A stretch of 38,146 nucleotides of DNA from Candidatus Aminicenantota bacterium (GTDB taxonomy: Bacteria > Acidobacteriota > Aminicenantia > UBA2199): the NCBI GenBank assembly GCA_020355945.1, contig CP070627.1:7665738-7703883 (forward strand), given 5' to 3'. The notes below the pieces were generated by a model, which worked only from the letters and a program-made list of their open reading frames with translations, was not told the DNA's origin and did no database searches. Shown here in pieces: positions 1 through 10,240 of the stretch; position 1 is the first letter of the stretch, and each line of letters opens with the position of its first letter. The position numbers were made by a program, and so were the translations under genes.

Positions 1-1935
1 GATCACCAGGTCAAAATCCGGGGATTCAGGATAGAACCGGGGGAAATTGAAAATCGCTTATTAAACGTAAAAGATATAAAGAAAGCAGTGGTTATCGATA
101 GGCTGGATGAAACAAACCGGAAATATCTATGCACTTATTTTGTTTCGGAAAAAACCTATAAAATAGCGAAATTGAGGGGGATCCTGTCCAATGATTTACC
201 AGACTACATGGTACCATCATATTTCATTCAATTAGACAAATTACCCCTGACGCCCAACGGTAAGTTAGACAGGAAAGCACTGCCCCACCCGGAAATAAAG
301 ATGGAAGAGAACTATATTGCCCCCCGAAACGAAATAGAAAGACAACTGGCAGAAATATGGAAATCCGTTTTAGGTGTTGAGAAAATCGGTATAAATGATG
401 ATTTTTTTACCCTGGGAGGAGATTCAATCAAATCTATCCAGATAGCCTCCCGCTTGAGTAAAGCCGGCTGGAGGTTTGAAGTAAAGTATTTGTTTAAAAA
501 CCCCAGGATATCGGGGCTGGCACCCTTTGTCACTAAATCCAAAAAAGAGAGCATCCCGGACCAGTCGCCAGTTATCGGTATTATACCATTAACTCCAATC
601 CAGGAAAACTTTTTTATTAAAAATAAGCTGGATTTGCATCATTATAACCAGGCGGTCATGTTGTCCTGCGAGGAAAGATTGGATGAAGAGATGATTAAGG
701 TTATATTTTCCAGGCTGCAGGAGCATCATGATGCCCTCCGGGTAACATATAAAAAGAGTAACGAATCCGTTCTCCAGGAAAATAAGGGGCTGGAATACCC
801 CCTGTCCCTTGAAATATGTGATTCCTGGGAGGAAAATAAGGTAAATGAAATTCAGTCCGGTATAAACCTGGAAAAGGGCCCGTTGATGAAACTGGGTTTA
901 TTCCGATCGGATGGTGGTTCCAGGTTGTTAATAGTGATTCACCACCTGGTTATAGATGGAATTTCCTGGCGTATATTATTTGAAGATATCCAGACCTTAT
1001 ATCGACAATATATTAAAAAAGAACCGTTGGCATTACCGCTAAAAACATGTTCATATAAAGTATGGGCAGAAAAATTATTAGAGTATGCGAACAGGGAAGC
1101 ACTTTTAAACGAAAAAACCTATTGGGCAAAATTGGAATCAACAAGAGTACCGGAGTTAAAAAAAGATTTCCAGGGAAGCAATCTTGTAAAGGATACCGAA
1201 GATTCATCGTTAATCCTGGGTGAAGAAGAGACCAACCTGCTGCTTACCAGGGTAAACAATGCTTTCAATACCAGGATAAACGACATCCTATTAGCCGCAT
1301 TTGGATTAGGTATCAGGGAAACTTACGGGCATAATAAGGTACTGGTGGCAATGGAAGGACACGGGCGAGAAGAAATTATTCAACATGTAGATATTAAACG
1401 AACCATCGGCTGGTTTACCGCTGTATTCCCTGTGATATTGGATATTACCCATGAAAACGACCTCTCACGTCAAATCATGGAGATTAAAGAAAATATCCAC
1501 CGGATTCCCAATAACGGTATTGGTTACGGCATACTGGAATACCTAACGGATGCGGATAATAAAAAAGAAATAGACTTTAAATTGAAACCCCAGATCATTT
1601 TTAATTATTTGGGACGATTTGATGAAGATATCCAGCAGATGACGATATTTTCATTGGCAAAGGAATTCACCGGGAATACCCGGAGTTTAAAGGGACAACG
1701 TGAGTATGAACTGGAAATAACCGGGATAATAAAGCAAAAGCGTTTAGTGATAACCATTAATTACAGCAATAAACAATATAGACGTAAAACCATTGAAACA
1801 ATACTGACCAATTTCAAAGAGAAACTCATGCGAATCATTTCATATTGTTCCGCCAGGGAAGAAAAGGTATTGACTCCCAGTGATTTCGATTATAATAAGT
1901 TATCCATTGAAAAGTTGAATTCGATATTCGATTGA
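1..1935 (+). CDS. NRPS, C-terminal part: A(partial)-T-E (5' end outside window)
   Basis: The reading frame is open from base 1, so the gene begins upstream. Visible are the end of an adenylation domain (A8 motif QVKIRGFRIEPGEIE at codons 3-17; A10 PLTPNGKLDRKALP near nt 244-285), then a carrier domain with LGGDSIKS (phosphopantetheine Ser at codon 142). From about nt 570 follows an epimerization domain with HHLVIDGISW (His pair at nt 940-945), GWFTAVFP and IFNYLGRFD. The GGDS form of the carrier motif is typical of carriers that feed an E domain. The module therefore loads an amino acid, epimerizes it to D, and passes it on in trans. The tail PSDFDYNKLSIEKLNSIFD resembles the COM-donor helices that follow E domains and dock onto a C domain at the start of a partner NRPS. 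The substrate-selecting pocket lies upstream and cannot be read. Confidence 0.95.
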   Translation, partial: DHQVKIRGFRIEPGEIENRLLNVKDIKKAVVIDRLDETNRKYLCTYFVSEKTYKIAKLRGILSNDLPDYMVPSYFIQLDKLPLTPNGKLDRKALPHPEIKMEENYIAPRNEIERQLAEIWKSVLGVEKIGINDDFFTLGGDSIKSIQIASRLSKAGWRFEVKYLFKNPRISGLAPFVTKSKKESIPDQSPVIGIIPLTPIQENFFIKNKLDLHHYNQAVMLSCEERLDEEMIKVIFSRLQEHHDALRVTYKKSNESVLQENKGLEYPLSLEICDSWEENKVNEIQSGINLEKGPLMKLGLFRSDGGSRLLIVIHHLVIDGISWRILFEDIQTLYRQYIKKEPLALPLKTCSYKVWAEKLLEYANREALLNEKTYWAKLESTRVPELKKDFQGSNLVKDTEDSSLILGEEETNLLLTRVNNAFNTRINDILLAAFGLGIRETYGHNKVLVAMEGHGREEIIQHVDIKRTIGWFTAVFPVILDITHENDLSRQIMEIKENIHRIPNNGIGYGILEYLTDADNKKEIDFKLKPQIIFNYLGRFDEDIQQMTIFSLAKEFTGNTRSLKGQREYELEITGIIKQKRLVITINYSNKQYRRKTIETILTNFKEKLMRIISYCSAREEKVLTPSDFDYNKLSIEKLNSIFD

Positions 1936-1970
1936 CATACGGACAAAAGAAAAAAGAAGATCCAGGGAGA

Positions 1971-1976
1971 AGGGAG
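1971..1976 (+). promoter_or_regulatory. Ribosome binding site that decides the asnB start
   Basis: AGGGAG lies 9 nt before ATG 1986. It supports that start over the in-frame TTG at 1932, which overlaps the upstream stop codon. Starting at 1986 leaves Cys as residue 2, which the glutaminase chemistry needs. Confidence 0.7.
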
Positions 1977-1985
1977 AATATTAAT

Positions 1986-3854
1986 ATGTGTGGAATTTGT
2001 GGGATTTTTGATGTAAAAAGAAAAAAAATTATTAATGATCATATCATAAAAAAAATGACAAATAAACTTTTACATCGTGGTCCTGACGGTATAGAATATT
2101 ATTCCAATGGCAGTATTTTTTTCGGTTTTAGCAGGCTGAGTATAATAGATTTAGAGGGAGGCATGCAGCCCATATTTAACGAAGACGGTTCCATTATAAT
2201 GGTTTGCAATGGAGAAATTTTCAATTATATTGAATTGCGGCAGCAGTTAATAAAAAGAGGGCATCGTTTTAAGACCCGGACGGATGTAGAGGTTATCATC
2301 CATCTTTATGAAGAAAGAGGAAGGGAATTTCTAAATCAATTGAACGGTCAATTTGCTTTTGCTATTTACGATTTTAAAAAGCAGGAGCTTTTCTGTGCCA
2401 GGGACCATTTTGGTGTTGCCCCTTTCTTTTATACAGTTACCGAGGATTCGTTTATTTTTAGTTCTGAAATTAAAGCGATTATAGAAAATCCGGTGGTAAA
2501 GAAAGAAGTTGATTTAGTAGGGTTAGACCAGATTTTTTCTTTTCCCGGGTTGATCTCTCCCAGGACCATGTTTAAAAACATCAGAAGTCTCGAAAATGGC
2601 CACTATTTGATTGTTAGACATCCCCATCATATCGAAGATGTTGAATATTGGGATGTGATCTATCCGGGAATCAACGAAATTGAATCCAAACACCAGGAAG
2701 CATTTTACTCAGAAAAATTGGAAGAACTCCTCACCCAATCCGTAAAATTGAGATTAAGAGCCGATGTCCCGGTGGGGTTTTATATCAGCGGCGGATTGGA
2801 TTCTTCCCTGATTTCGGTAATCGCAACCGAATTAATACCAGGGGTTAAAGGATTTTCTTTTTCTATTGATTTTGAAGACAAAAATAAATCGGAATCAAAA
2901 TATCAACGAAAGATTGCAAATTATATCCGATCGTATCATTCAGAAAAAAGGTTTTCCCATTCAGAAATAATCGAAAGGCTTAAAAAAGCGGTTTATTATT
3001 CGGAATCCCCCTTGAAAGAAACTTATAATACGGCTTCATTGGCATTGTCGGAAACTGCCCGTTCAAAAAACATAAAGGTGGTTTTATCCGGAGAAGGTGC
3101 GGATGAATGGTTTGCCGGATATCCGGGGTATAAATTCGATAAATTCAGGAAAATGCAAAATAAAAACATTGCCGGAGAAAGAACTCACCAAAATGAACTA
3201 AATAAAAAAATGTGGGGGAATGAAAATTTTAACTTTGAAATGAATCAATTCGCTTTCCGGGAAGTAAAAAAAGAATTGTATTCGGAAAATATCAATGAAA
3301 TATTTGATGAAATTGACTCACTTCAATATAAAATTGTAAACAAGGAGAGAATACAGAATCGAGATACCCTTCATTTAAGGTCATACCTGGATTATAAATT
3401 ACGCCTGGTTGGCCATTTGATATCCGATCATGGGGATCGAATGACCTATGCCAATTCGGTTGAAGGAAGGTACCCTTTCTTAGACAAAGATTTAGTGGAA
3501 TTTGCCTCAGCAATTCCACCGGACCTGAAACTAAAAGACTTTGAAGAAAAGTATATTTTAAAAAAAATTGCCAGAAAAAGGGTCCCGGAAGAAATTATTA
3601 AAAGAGAAAAATTTGCTTTTCACGCACCAGGAAGCCCATATTTATTAAAAAGAGATATCGAGTATGTTAATGATTTGATTGCCTATGAAAATATAAAACG
3701 CCAGGGTTATTTTAATCCTGATGTCATTGAAAAATTAAAAAAGCAATATATGTCTGAAAATTTTAACATTAATATTCCCTACGAAATCGACTTATTAATA
3801 ATTGTAATAACCTTTGGGATTTTTCAAGATGTTTTTCAGATGCCCCATAGATAA
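1986..3854 (+). CDS. asnB: AsnB-type glutamine-hydrolysing asparagine synthase / amidotransferase
   Basis: Class II glutamine amidotransferase fused to an ATP-pyrophosphatase synthetase domain, about 622 residues, a normal length for the AsnB family. The protein opens MCGICGIFD, with Cys2 as the glutaminase nucleophile. Glutaminase signatures SRLSIIDLEGG, CNGEIFNY and RTDVEVII follow, then RDHFGVAPFFY. The synthetase half has the PP-loop SGGLDSS near residue 268 and LSGEGADEWFAGYPGY. The family takes ammonia from glutamine, adenylates a carboxylate and makes an amide. Sitting inside an NRPS operon, it probably either supplies Asn or amidates an intermediate or side chain; lasso-peptide cyclases and beta-lactam synthetases are relatives that make other bonds. 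It lies 50 bp after the E-ending NRPS and 15 bp before an A-T protein. The true substrate is not deducible from sequence. Confidence 0.9.
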   Translation: MCGICGIFDVKRKKIINDHIIKKMTNKLLHRGPDGIEYYSNGSIFFGFSRLSIIDLEGGMQPIFNEDGSIIMVCNGEIFNYIELRQQLIKRGHRFKTRTDVEVIIHLYEERGREFLNQLNGQFAFAIYDFKKQELFCARDHFGVAPFFYTVTEDSFIFSSEIKAIIENPVVKKEVDLVGLDQIFSFPGLISPRTMFKNIRSLENGHYLIVRHPHHIEDVEYWDVIYPGINEIESKHQEAFYSEKLEELLTQSVKLRLRADVPVGFYISGGLDSSLISVIATELIPGVKGFSFSIDFEDKNKSESKYQRKIANYIRSYHSEKRFSHSEIIERLKKAVYYSESPLKETYNTASLALSETARSKNIKVVLSGEGADEWFAGYPGYKFDKFRKMQNKNIAGERTHQNELNKKMWGNENFNFEMNQFAFREVKKELYSENINEIFDEIDSLQYKIVNKERIQNRDTLHLRSYLDYKLRLVGHLISDHGDRMTYANSVEGRYPFLDKDLVEFASAIPPDLKLKDFEEKYILKKIARKRVPEEIIKREKFAFHAPGSPYLLKRDIEYVNDLIAYENIKRQGYFNPDVIEKLKKQYMSENFNINIPYEIDLLIIVITFGIFQDVFQMPHR

Positions 3855-3869
3855 AGAGGATGGTTAAAG

Positions 3870-5687
3870 ATGAAAGAAAAACCCTTTCAAATCCTTTTAT
3901 ATAAAGGCTTAAAAAAATTTAAACATCGTACTGCTGTCGAATATGGGAATCGGCTGATAACTTATGGCGAACTTGATAGGCGGTCTGATGTTATCGCCAA
4001 TTGGATGATGAAAAATGATATTAAAGAAGAAACCTTCATTGGTATTCTGGCAAATGATCGCATCGTGGTTATATTGAGCATAATTGCCATATTAAAAGCG
4101 AAAAGTGTATTTGTACCCCTGGATACCTCCAATCCCCCCGATAGGTTAGGAGAAATGATAGAGATCACGAAATTAAGACTAATATTTACCGACAAAGAAA
4201 GCGGTATGAAATATTCGACAGGCTCGTCTATAAAAGAGAAGAATATTAAGCTGGTGATAATTGAAGATTTACCCCGGTTAACGGATGAAATAGAACCGAA
4301 CTTCAGAAAAAGACTCACGGCCAATTGTTCCCCAGAAGACAAAATATATATATTTTTTACTTCCGGTACTACCGGGGAACCTAAGGCGGTAGTGGGTAAG
4401 AACAGAAGTTTATTGCATTATATCCAATGGGAGGTAAATACATTCAATCTCGATAAAAATTTTCGTATCAATCAGTTTGCACCAATTGGTTTTGATGCCT
4501 TTTTAAAAGAAGTTTTTGTCACTTTCTTTGCCGGTGGTACTCTTTGTATCCCTGAAAATCTGGAGGTTATCCTCACCCCTGAAGAATTAGCTGAGTGGAT
4601 GGGGAAAAAACGAATCAATTTGCTGCATTGTGTTCCCGCAATATTTCGATTATTGAATCCCAATAAATTAACTGGAAGTCATTTTCCTCATCTTATGTAT
4701 ATATTGTTATCGGGAGAAGAAATCTATCCATCAGACCTTAAAGACTGGTATGGGACGTTTGCAGAAAGAATCCAGATTGTCAACCTCTATGGAACCACAG
4801 AGACAACAATACTAAACAGTTACTATCTCATTCAAAAATCTGATACCAATAGAGAACGAATTCCCATAGGCAGCCCTATAAAAGGGACCCGTATAATTAT
4901 TTTGGACGAAAATATGAAGGCCTGCAAAAAGGGAGTTGTTGGTGAAATATATATACAGACTCGTTATAGAACCTTTGGATATTATAACTCCCCTGCCCTG
5001 AATATGGAAAGATTTATCCCAAATCCATTTACTAATAATCCCGGTGAGATAATGTTTAAAACCGGTGATTCAGGCCGATTTTTATTTGATGGAACGATTG
5101 AATACTTAGGGCGAAAGGATCGCCAGGTAAAAATTCGAGGTATGAGAGTTGAGTTAGGGGAGATAGAATGTATATTATTAAAACATCCATTGGTAAAAGA
5201 AGTCGTTGTAGTAAAGGAAAAGGTCTCAAATAACAACAAACTGTTATCCGCTTACGTCGTTGGGAATGGAGAAAATGAGACTGGCCAGGAAACATTTTTA
5301 TCCACTTTAAAGGACTACCTGTTGGGTAAATTACCCAATTATATGGTTCCTACACATATTATAAAAATAGAAAGAATTCCAAGAAAACATAATAGAAAAG
5401 TAGATTATGAAGCACTTACCTCCCTCTATAAAGATAAGAATATTTTTCCCAGGAATGATATTGAAAAGAAACTCCTGGAAATATGGAAGATAATATTGAA
5501 AGTTGAAAACTTAGGAGTAAGAAATAGTTTTTTTGAAGTGGGCGGGAATTCATTGAATGTGATGTCACTTATTTCTAAAGTGCATCAAGAATTTAACTAC
5601 AGGATTCCCATAGCTCAAATATTTTACAGGCCGACCATAGAGGAGCAAGCGGCAATTATAAAGGAAGGTGATTTTAAGGAGGAATGA
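3870..5687 (+). CDS. Free-standing NRPS A-T didomain, unusual pocket (DAKHLSLIL)
   Basis: About 605 residues containing only an adenylation domain (A3 FFTSGTTGEPK, A5 NLYGTTETT, A7 KTGDSGRF, A8 RQVKIRGMRVELGEIE) and a carrier domain (FFEVGGNSLN, Ser561). There is no C domain, so it either starts a chain or is used in trans. The pocket read against GrsA is D-A-K-H-L-S-L-I-L, matching no code I know. Lys at position 239 is also seen in the surfactin Glu code, so an acidic side chain is possible (inference). The A10 motif is odd: RKHNRKVDYEAL instead of NGKVDR, though the catalytic Lys is kept. AGAGGA at 3855-3860 is the likely ribosome binding site. The A domain is a sister of the first A domain of the 10237 protein; both carry a KNxSLLHxIxWE stretch after A3. 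The stop overlaps the next start by 4 bp. Confidence 0.92.
   Translation: MKEKPFQILLYKGLKKFKHRTAVEYGNRLITYGELDRRSDVIANWMMKNDIKEETFIGILANDRIVVILSIIAILKAKSVFVPLDTSNPPDRLGEMIEITKLRLIFTDKESGMKYSTGSSIKEKNIKLVIIEDLPRLTDEIEPNFRKRLTANCSPEDKIYIFFTSGTTGEPKAVVGKNRSLLHYIQWEVNTFNLDKNFRINQFAPIGFDAFLKEVFVTFFAGGTLCIPENLEVILTPEELAEWMGKKRINLLHCVPAIFRLLNPNKLTGSHFPHLMYILLSGEEIYPSDLKDWYGTFAERIQIVNLYGTTETTILNSYYLIQKSDTNRERIPIGSPIKGTRIIILDENMKACKKGVVGEIYIQTRYRTFGYYNSPALNMERFIPNPFTNNPGEIMFKTGDSGRFLFDGTIEYLGRKDRQVKIRGMRVELGEIECILLKHPLVKEVVVVKEKVSNNNKLLSAYVVGNGENETGQETFLSTLKDYLLGKLPNYMVPTHIIKIERIPRKHNRKVDYEALTSLYKDKNIFPRNDIEKKLLEIWKIILKVENLGVRNSFFEVGGNSLNVMSLISKVHQEFNYRIPIAQIFYRPTIEEQAAIIKEGDFKEE
5684..5687 (+). promoter_or_regulatory. 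ATGA stop/start overlap with Shine-Dalgarno
   Basis: The start codon of the C-A-T-C gene overlaps the stop of the A-T gene. AAGGAGGA at 5676-5683 abuts ATG 5684, and a second in-frame ATG at 5687 has more usual spacing. The N-terminus aligns residue for residue with the 23584 protein if 5684 is used. Translational coupling is likely. Confidence 0.6.
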
Positions 5688-8600
5688 TGCTTAATAAAGA
5701 AAATATTGAGAATATTTACACATTAACCCCAATGCAAGAGGGAATGTTTTATCACTGGTTAAAGGATAAATCATCGGCATATTTAAATCAATTCTCATAT
5801 CGCCTTAAAGGTACCATGAATATAGAAGCGGTAGAGAAGAGCATAGATGCATTGTTTGAACGCTACCAGGTCTTAAGAACCGTTTTTAGTAAAAAGTCCG
5901 AAGATAGGATACTCCAGATCGTTTTAAAAGAAAGGAAAAGCGATTTCTTATACGAAGATATCTCCAATAGAGAAGATAAAGACGAATACCTGATCCGTTT
6001 TAAAGAAGCAGATAGAAATAATTTATTTGATTTAACGCGGGACGTATTGATGCGCCTCGCTGTCTTCCGGGTCAGCCGCGACGTATATGAATTCACCTGG
6101 ACTTTTCATCATATAATCATGGATGGGTGGTGTTTAGGAATATTGATAAAAGACTTTATCGAAATCTACATTAGCTTTATAGAAGGAAGACCATTCCACC
6201 TGCCGGCGGTTAAACCCTTTCGAGATTACATCAAGTGGTTGGAGAACCAGGATAAAGATAAAGCAAAGAACTATTGGTACAATTATTTGCAGTCTTATGA
6301 AGAAGCATGCAGTATACCTGGATTTAAAAGAAGCAAGACCAATGGCAATAAATACGTAAACGAGAATATATCTTACTCATTGGCAGTGGAGAAAACATCT
6401 CTTTTAAACCGGTTGGCAAAGAAAAACCAGGTTACATTAAGCACAATCATTAAAACCATCTGGGGGATACTGGTGGGAAAATACAATGACAAAACCGACG
6501 TTGTTTTTGGGAGTGTGGTATCGGGACGTCCACCTGAAATAGAAGATATAGAGTTTATGGTAGGTCTATTTATTAATACCATTCCCGCCAGGATAACCAT
6601 TAACAATAAAACAAAATTTAACCGGCTGTTACAACGGGTTCAAGAGGAATCCATAGAAAGTGAAACTTACCATTATTACCCGTTGGTGGAAATACAATCC
6701 CACAGCAGCCTGAAACAAAATTTAATCGATCATATTGTTGTATTTGAAAATTACCCCATGGAAAAACAAATAGACAATGTGATGGAGGCAATAGATACCC
6801 AACTGTTTGAACAGACCAGTTATGATTTTAATCTCATCATTGTCCCCAACCAACAGCTTACCTTCAGGTTTAATTATAATGCGCAGGTTTATGAAAATAG
6901 ATTCGTCGAGAAAATGTTTAGCCACCTGGTTCATGTGTTAAACCAGGTTATTGAAAATGAGGAAAAAAGAATTGAAGAAATCATCCTGGTCACCGAAGAA
7001 GAAAAAAGCCAGTTGTTATATGATTTTAATAACACCAGGGCAGGATATCCGGAAGATAAAACCTTACCTGAACTCTTTGAAGAACAGGTTAAAAAAACAC
7101 CTGGAAAAACAGCCCTGATATTTAAAAATAGGAAGATGGATTATCGTCAGTTGAATAAAAAAACCAATCAACTGGGAAGATATTTAAGACGCAAAGGTGT
7201 AAAAACCGGTACAGTCACCGGCATAATGAAGGAGCGATCATTTGAGATGGTGGTGGGAATAATCGGTATATTAAAAGCCGGCAGCGCTTACTTACCACTG
7301 GACATAGATTATCCTGGAGAAAGAATCGGATGTATGCTGGCAGACAGCGGGGCAAAATTAATCCTGACGTGTAATACGTGTAAACAGGAATATGAGGACC
7401 TGATTGGTAAAGGGAGAGAAACCCGGGAATTCATAGACCTGGAGGATGGTGATTTATATAAAGGCGAAGATAAAAACTTAGAAAAAAATGTTGTATCCCA
7501 TGATCCGGCATATGTTATTTATACATCGGGTTCAACTGGCAAGCCCAAAGGAGTTATCATCCAACATCATTCTGTTACCAACCGGTTGTATTGGATGCAA
7601 AGAACTTACCCCCTGGGAGAAGATGACGTTATTCTTCAAAAAACACCTGTAGTATTCGATGTATCTGTTTGGGAGTTATTCTGGTGGGCACTGGCAGGTG
7701 CTGCATTGACCATTTTAGGCCCGGGAGATGAAAAAAAACCCGGAGAAATAATAAAATCAATAGAGGAAAATAAAGTGACCACCTTGCACTTTGTCCCCTC
7801 CATGCTGAACAGCTTTCTTGAATATCTTCAGGGTTGGAAAGGGGAATACATATCCGGGCTTAAAAGTCTAAGGCAGGTATTCTCAAGCGGAGAAGAACTG
7901 CAAGTCTCCCTGGCGGAGAAATTTAAGCGTCTGCTGACGCAAAGCTGCGGGACCAGGCTGGTTAATTTGTACGGTCCCACCGAAGCGGCGGTGGATGTCT
8001 CATACTTTAATGTGCAGCCCAATGAATACTACTGGAAGATACCAATCGGAAGGCCTATTGATAATACAAGGTTTTACATCTTAACTAAAAATTTACAGTT
8101 GCAGCCTGTGGGCATCCCGGGGGAATTGGCGATTGCCGGCGTATGTTTGTCCCCGGGATATTTAAATAGAGTTGAATTAACCTCGAAGAAATTTATAAAA
8201 AATCCCCTTGTCCCTTATGAAATAATTTATAAAACAGGTGACCTGGCCAGGTGGACCACAGATGACCATGTCAATATAGAATTTCTCGGCAGGCTCGATC
8301 AACAGGTAAAAATTCGGGGCTTCAGGATCGAACCCGGGGAAATTGAAAACCATTTGTTGAAAATAACATCCATAAAAGAAACCGTGGTAATCGCCCGGGA
8401 AGATGAAAGGCAGCAGCCGTATCTTTGTGCGTATGTGGTTGTGAATAATCATACCCTCGATGTACCGGTAATAAAAAGTCAACTTTCAAAAAATCTTCCC
8501 CAATATATGATACCATCATATTTTGTACAATTAGACCGGATACCATTAACCGCAAATGGTAAAATAGATCGGAGAGCATTACCGGTTCCCCGGGTAGAAG

Positions 8601-10240
8601 CAGGGAAAGACCATACTGCACCCCAAAATGCAATAGAAAAAAAATTGGTGGAAATCTGGTCGGAAATCCTGGATATCGATAAGGAAGCAATTGGTACACA
8701 GGGTAACTTTTTTGAACTGGGAGCCCATTCGTTAAATATAATCGCACTTTCAACAAAGATCCATAAAGAATTCAATGTGGAAATCTCCTTTGATCAAATA
8801 TTTAAGTATCCTGGGATTAAAGCACTGGCCAACTACATAAAAGAAGCCAATGAAAAAAAATATATGCCCATAGAACCTGTAGAAAAAAAAGAATATTATA
8901 TTTTATCATCAGAGCAGAAAAGAATGTATATCTTACAGCAAAAAAATTTGAATTTAACCGGTTATAATATTCCCCTGGTAATATCCCTGGAAGGGGAGAT
9001 TGATAGAATGAAATTGGAAGATACATTTAAAAAACTTATCAATAGACACGAAAGTTTGAGAACTTCAATTGAGTTGATAAAGCATCAATCGGTTCAACGA
9101 ATACATAATCAAGTGGATTTCCATGTCCAATATTATGAGGCTAATGTTGATGATGAGGTTAGAAGGATAATCGGTCAATTTATAAAACCCTTTGATTTAA
9201 ATAAAGCCCCATTTTTCAGGGTGGCATCGGTAAATAAAGGGAAGAACAAAAATGTTTTGCTGCTGGATATGCATCACATTATATCCGATGCTGAATCCGG
9301 GTATTTAATCGTGGACGATTTTATGGCCCTTTATAACGGTAAAGAGCTTCCACCGCTGCGAATCCAATACAAGGATTATGCAGAATGGCAAAACAGTGAA
9401 GCCAGGAAAGAGTTAATAAAAAGGCAGCAAGAATATTGGTTAAAAAAATTTTATGGTCAATTGCCGGTACTTCATTTACCCACCGATTATGCGAGACCGC
9501 CGCTGCAGAATTTTGAGGGCCGCCGTTTGACGTTTAAGGTGGAAAAAGAAACGAAAAACGCATTGCAAAACCTGGCTGTTGGAGAAGATACCACATTGTA
9601 TATGGTGCTGCTGGCAGTTTATTATGTTTTATTGTTCAAAATAAGCAAGCAGGAAGATATCATTATTGGAACTGCCGCAGCCGGCAGGAAACATCCTGAC
9701 CTGGAACCGATAGTTGGAATGTTTGTAAAAACCCTGGCAGTCAGGAATTATCCTTCCCATCAACAAACTTTTAAACAGGTCCTGGGGGAAGTGAAGAAGA
9801 GTATCCTGGAAGGATTTGCCAACCAGGATTACCCCTTTGAAAAACTTGCGGAACAGGTGAATATCAAAAGAGATATCAGCCGGAATCCTTTATTTGATAT
9901 CATGTTTGAGTTCCGAAAAACCAAAACCCCCTCTCTCGATATTGCAGGGCTGAAGGCAAACAGATTCGAATTTGAAACCAGGATGACCAAATTTGATATG
10001 AGTTTATATGTAGAGGAAAATCCTGGAAATCTAACAATTGCAGTTGATTATAATATAAAACTTTTTAAAAAGGAAACCATTGAAAAAATGGTTGAATATT
10101 TTTTGAATATTTTAACCGCTGTCCTTGAGGACCCGGAAACTCACCTCTCGGCAATGAGAATCGAACCGGTGAGCAAGAGCAATGAGAGGCAAGAGCAGTT
10201 TAATGTTGACCTGGAAATAGAAATGGGTAACCTGGGATGA
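5684..10240 (+). CDS. NRPS C-A(Ser)-T-C
   Basis: A 1,518-residue elongation protein. C1 (about residues 8-450) opens LTPMQEGMFYH and has HHIIMDGWC (His142-His143, Asp147). It closely resembles the first C domain of GrsB, a D-to-L condensing type that accepts from an E-ending partner. The A domain (about 460-970) has SGSTGKPKG, NLYGPTEAAV and pocket D-V-W-H-F-S-L-V-D, a well-known serine code. The carrier has LGAHSL (Ser1016), with Ala for the usual second Gly. C2 (about 1065-1500) has HHIISDAESG, Ala replacing the Gly of HHxxxDG, and ends the protein. C2 must therefore work with the A-T that starts the next protein, a module split over two genes. The N-terminal MMLNKENIENIYTLTPMQEG looks like a COM acceptor. 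The ends overlap both neighbours by 4 bp. Confidence 0.95.
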   Translation: MMLNKENIENIYTLTPMQEGMFYHWLKDKSSAYLNQFSYRLKGTMNIEAVEKSIDALFERYQVLRTVFSKKSEDRILQIVLKERKSDFLYEDISNREDKDEYLIRFKEADRNNLFDLTRDVLMRLAVFRVSRDVYEFTWTFHHIIMDGWCLGILIKDFIEIYISFIEGRPFHLPAVKPFRDYIKWLENQDKDKAKNYWYNYLQSYEEACSIPGFKRSKTNGNKYVNENISYSLAVEKTSLLNRLAKKNQVTLSTIIKTIWGILVGKYNDKTDVVFGSVVSGRPPEIEDIEFMVGLFINTIPARITINNKTKFNRLLQRVQEESIESETYHYYPLVEIQSHSSLKQNLIDHIVVFENYPMEKQIDNVMEAIDTQLFEQTSYDFNLIIVPNQQLTFRFNYNAQVYENRFVEKMFSHLVHVLNQVIENEEKRIEEIILVTEEEKSQLLYDFNNTRAGYPEDKTLPELFEEQVKKTPGKTALIFKNRKMDYRQLNKKTNQLGRYLRRKGVKTGTVTGIMKERSFEMVVGIIGILKAGSAYLPLDIDYPGERIGCMLADSGAKLILTCNTCKQEYEDLIGKGRETREFIDLEDGDLYKGEDKNLEKNVVSHDPAYVIYTSGSTGKPKGVIIQHHSVTNRLYWMQRTYPLGEDDVILQKTPVVFDVSVWELFWWALAGAALTILGPGDEKKPGEIIKSIEENKVTTLHFVPSMLNSFLEYLQGWKGEYISGLKSLRQVFSSGEELQVSLAEKFKRLLTQSCGTRLVNLYGPTEAAVDVSYFNVQPNEYYWKIPIGRPIDNTRFYILTKNLQLQPVGIPGELAIAGVCLSPGYLNRVELTSKKFIKNPLVPYEIIYKTGDLARWTTDDHVNIEFLGRLDQQVKIRGFRIEPGEIENHLLKITSIKETVVIAREDERQQPYLCAYVVVNNHTLDVPVIKSQLSKNLPQYMIPSYFVQLDRIPLTANGKIDRRALPVPRVEAGKDHTAPQNAIEKKLVEIWSEILDIDKEAIGTQGNFFELGAHSLNIIALSTKIHKEFNVEISFDQIFKYPGIKALANYIKEANEKKYMPIEPVEKKEYYILSSEQKRMYILQQKNLNLTGYNIPLVISLEGEIDRMKLEDTFKKLINRHESLRTSIELIKHQSVQRIHNQVDFHVQYYEANVDDEVRRIIGQFIKPFDLNKAPFFRVASVNKGKNKNVLLLDMHHIISDAESGYLIVDDFMALYNGKELPPLRIQYKDYAEWQNSEARKELIKRQQEYWLKKFYGQLPVLHLPTDYARPPLQNFEGRRLTFKVEKETKNALQNLAVGEDTTLYMVLLAVYYVLLFKISKQEDIIIGTAAAGRKHPDLEPIVGMFVKTLAVRNYPSHQQTFKQVLGEVKKSILEGFANQDYPFEKLAEQVNIKRDISRNPLFDIMFEFRKTKTPSLDIAGLKANRFEFETRMTKFDMSLYVEENPGNLTIAVDYNIKLFKKETIEKMVEYFLNILTAVLEDPETHLSAMRIEPVSKSNERQEQFNVDLEIEMGNLG
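10237..10240 (+). promoter_or_regulatory. ATGA stop/start overlap
   Basis: The start of the 4,435-residue NRPS overlaps the preceding stop, with a second in-frame ATG at 10240. No strong Shine-Dalgarno is visible, so translation is probably coupled to the upstream gene. Confidence 0.55.

Noticed and set aside
1932..1985. Upstream TTG start for AsnB
   Set aside because: It would bury the catalytic Cys behind about 18 extra residues; ATG 1986 gives MC and has a better-spaced Shine-Dalgarno.
8720..8735. LGAHSL carrier motif as an inactive carrier domain
   Set aside because: The modified Ser and surrounding sequence are kept; Ala for Gly at this place is a mild change.
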